Part shown: positions 62,293-64,000 of the stretch, piece by piece
Layout: each line of letters starts with the position of its first letter
Numbering within the stretch: position 1 is the stretch's first letter
Assembly (NCBI RefSeq): GCF_013131805.1
Contig: NZ_JABJRC010000003.1
Span: 124,001 to 188,000 of the forward strand
DNA from: Kribbella sandramycini
Lineage (GTDB): Bacteria; Actinomycetota; Actinomycetes; Propionibacteriales; Kribbellaceae
DNA: 64,000 nt
Direction: 5' to 3'
The notes under the pieces: generated by a model
The model's input: the letters and a program-made list of their open reading frames with translations, nothing else
Database searches by the model: none
What the model was told of the DNA's origin: nothing
Translations under genes and position numbers: made by a program

Positions 62293-63411
62293 ATGAAAAG
62301 ACGTCAGTTCCTGACCGTTGGAACCGCAGTCATGGCCGCCCCGGCGCTACCCTCTGTAATCACCAGCGCGGCCGCCGCGCCGCCCCCGAGCAGCCTGCCG
62401 TCGCGGGCTTCGATCGTTGCCGTGGTCCGCCGGGTCGCGGACCACTGGATCGCCACCCACAGCAACTCCGGCGACAACGGCTGGGCCCGCGCGACCTTCT
62501 TCAGCGGGTTGATGGCGGCCCACAAGCTGACCGGCGAGGTGCGCTACCTGAACTACGCGCGCGCCTGGGCCGAGCGGCACAACTACGGCATCCCCGGCGG
62601 CGTCAGCACCCGGCACGCCGACAACCACAACTGCATCCAGACCTACCTGGATCTCTACGACCTCGAGCCGTCGGCGAACAAGTTGACCGCGGCAACGGAA
62701 ACGTTGAGCCGGATGGTGAACAGCAGCAAGATCGACGACTGGTGGTGGTGCGACGCACTGCACATGGCGATGCCGCCGTTCGCCCGGATCGGCCGCCTGC
62801 GTGGCGATCCGGCGTACTGGACGAAGGTCTACCAGCTCTACAACCACAGCAAGCGGAGCCGGAGACTGTGGATCCCGTCGAGCGGACTGTGGTACCGCGA
62901 CGAACGCTTCCTGCCGACCGGAATCCTGTCCCCGAACGGGAAACCGGTGATCTGGTCGCGTGGCGACGGCTGGGTCGCGGCCGGTCACGTGAAGACCCTG
63001 AAGGCGCTGCCGGCCGATCAGGCCAATGTCGCCGAGTACAAGACCGGCCTGACGCAACTGGTGGGTTCGTTGCGGTCGATCCAGCGCTCGGACGGCTTCT
63101 GGAACGTCAACCTGGCCGACCCGCAGCACCTCCCCGGGCCGGAGACCAGCGGGACGGCGTTCTTCGCGTACTCGACGGCGTACGCCGTGCGCGCCGGCCT
63201 ACTGTCGTCGGTGACCTACCTGCCGATGGCGGCCCGGGCCTGGAACGGAATGGTGCAGACCGCCGTCCACCCGGACGGCTTCCTCGGCTACGTGCAGAAG
63301 GTCGGTGACCGGCCGGAGTCGAACCAGCCGGTCAACTACGAGTCGACGGCAGACTTCGGCGTCGGCGCATTCCTGCTCGCAGGCGCCGAGCTCGCATTGC
63401 TGACGAACTGA
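62293..63411 (+). CDS. Exported GH105-like unsaturated uronyl hydrolase
   Basis: 372 residues from ATG 62293 with GTGAGGATTTG upstream. N-terminal Tat-like signal (MKRRQFLTVGTAVMAAPAL). (alpha/alpha)6 barrel with DDWWWCDALHMAMP, whose Asp is the probable catalytic acid of this family, NHNCIQTYLDL, VIWSRGDGWVAAG and ETSGTAFFAYSTAYAVRAG. GH105/GH88 enzymes hydrate and remove the unsaturated uronic acid that polysaccharide lyases generate. Divergent from such a lyase, so both probably degrade one uronan outside the cell. Confidence 0.87.
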   Translation: MKRRQFLTVGTAVMAAPALPSVITSAAAAPPPSSLPSRASIVAVVRRVADHWIATHSNSGDNGWARATFFSGLMAAHKLTGEVRYLNYARAWAERHNYGIPGGVSTRHADNHNCIQTYLDLYDLEPSANKLTAATETLSRMVNSSKIDDWWWCDALHMAMPPFARIGRLRGDPAYWTKVYQLYNHSKRSRRLWIPSSGLWYRDERFLPTGILSPNGKPVIWSRGDGWVAAGHVKTLKALPADQANVAEYKTGLTQLVGSLRSIQRSDGFWNVNLADPQHLPGPETSGTAFFAYSTAYAVRAGLLSSVTYLPMAARAWNGMVQTAVHPDGFLGYVQKVGDRPESNQPVNYESTADFGVGAFLLAGAELALLTN

Positions 63412-63419
63412 TCCCCGCG

Positions 63420-63443
63420 GGGGCCCAGGCCCGCCTGGGCCCC
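63420..63443. terminator. Strong hairpin between GH105 and PPOX genes
   Basis: GGGGCCCAGG (63420-63429) pairs perfectly with CCTGGGCCCC (63434-63443) over a CCCG loop. It sits between two convergent genes (GH105 stop at 63411, PPOX stop at 63443). Confidence 0.7.
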
Positions 63444-63841
63444 TACGGGTGGCCGAGCTGTTGGGTGATCCGCTCGACGACGACGGCCGCGGCGTACCGC
63501 GGGGTGCCCGGCGGCTCGACGTCCGCCCAGGCGCCGACGTACTTGGTGGCGATCGCCTTCTCGAGCGCGAGCTCGGGGTCGGGCGTCAGTGCGTCGATCC
63601 GGCCGCGCAGCTCGACGTAGAACGTCGGCCGGGCCGGGTCGACGACCAGTACCGAAATGGCCGGATTCCGCCGGAGGTTGCGGAGTTTCTGCCGACCCTC
63701 GACCAGGCTGATCCGGACCTGTTCGCCGTCCCAGAGGAACCACTGCGGCGTGATCTGCGGCTCGCCGCTCTTACCGATCGTGCCCACGACCGCGATCGCC
63801 GTCGACGTCAGCAGGTCGTTGAATTCCGCGGGGATCTCCAC
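63443..63841 (-). CDS. PPOX-class (F420/FMN-dependent) split-barrel protein
   Basis: 132 residues from GTG 63841. The split beta-barrel of pyridoxamine-5'-phosphate-oxidase-like proteins: AVVGTIGKSGEPQITPQWFLWDGEQVRIS, LRRNPAISVLVVDP and FYVELRGRID are its usual blocks. In actinobacteria this subgroup often uses the deazaflavin F420. Probably a reductase of unknown substrate. Confidence 0.88.
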   Translation of the reverse strand: MEIPAEFNDLLTSTAIAVVGTIGKSGEPQITPQWFLWDGEQVRISLVEGRQKLRNLRRNPAISVLVVDPARPTFYVELRGRIDALTPDPELALEKAIATKYVGAWADVEPPGTPRYAAAVVVERITQQLGHP

Positions 63842-63868
63842 AGCGCGAGACCCTACCCGCGGCTCAGC

Positions 63869-64000
63869 TCAGGTGGGCGGCGAACTCCGGGGCGCGGACG
63901 CCGGCGGCGTCCAGTAGCGCGATCGCCGTCCGGACGCCGATCCCGCCGAGCTCCTGGGCGCGGACGACGGCCCGGGCGGCGCCGCCGTCGTAGATCATCG
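63869..64000 (-). CDS. C-terminal fragment of an unidentified protein, cut by window edge
   Basis: An open frame enters from the right edge and ends at a TGA at 63869-63871. The visible end reads MIYDGGAARAVVRAQE...APEFAAHLS with a predicted helical C-terminus. The ATG at 63998 may be internal. The stretch is too short for a family assignment. Confidence 0.5.

Overview
The window is from a high-GC actinobacterium. GTG starts are frequent, ATGA or GTGA stop/start overlaps join many cistrons, and an IdeR/DtxR-type iron box, a PPOX/F420-type flavin protein, DUF1707 proteins and a purS-purQ-small purL set are all present. The gene mix (secreted plant-polysaccharide enzymes plus many small catabolic operons) fits a soil Nocardioidaceae such as Kribbella, but the genus is inference only. 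No rRNA, tRNA, CRISPR array, insertion sequence, prophage or known defence system was seen.

Layout. 1-4.5 kb: a sugar-acid locus with a partial AraD1/FAH-type protein, a double-domain UxaA-type dehydratase, a divergent GntR/FCD regulator and a near-perfect operator between them. 4.5-11.5 kb: a tightly coupled minus-strand operon (FGGY kinase, histidine phosphatase, DeoR regulator, second FGGY kinase, D-2-hydroxyacid dehydrogenase, Gfo/Idh/MocA protein, VOC protein) behind a perfect inverted-repeat operator. It looks like a catabolic pathway whose substrate I cannot name. 11.5-16.3 kb: a small Trp/Pro-rich protein, a large membrane patatin and a secreted GH43 enzyme. 16.3-22.4 kb: three tandem single-pass secreted paralogues, a transmembrane Ser/Thr kinase, an ECF sigma factor and an MFS transporter. 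22.4-26.4 kb: PTS-dependent dihydroxyacetone kinase dhaK-dhaL-dhaM, with DhaM fused to HPr and a complete enzyme I.

26.3-34.1 kb: cupin, GNAT, a second ECF sigma with a membrane partner, a winged-helix/DUF1707 membrane protein, a Tat-exported GH127 enzyme with a divergent LacI regulator, and another DUF1707 protein. 34.1-53.6 kb: purine biosynthesis genes, all on the minus strand (purL, purQ, purS, purC, purB, purD), separated by unrelated units: a PadR-ABC exporter unit with a leaderless start, a TetR/flavin-monooxygenase pair sharing a perfect 22-bp palindrome, a three-gene glycosyltransferase operon, an FAD oxidoreductase and small membrane proteins. A 671-residue membrane protein lies inside the purS-purQ-purL operon.

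53.6-64 kb: a secreted unknown, an alpha/beta hydrolase, a DUF4177 protein, an FKBP isomerase, a YjdF-like membrane protein, an iron-siderophore ABC importer with a divergent siderophore-interacting protein around an iron box, then a secreted polysaccharide lyase next to a GH105 unsaturated-uronyl hydrolase (a likely two-step uronan pathway), a PPOX protein and the C-terminus of an unidentified gene. Strong hairpins mark several unit boundaries. The most unusual parts are the two-kinase operon, the tandem secreted paralogues beside the kinase/sigma pair, and the membrane protein embedded between purQ and purL.
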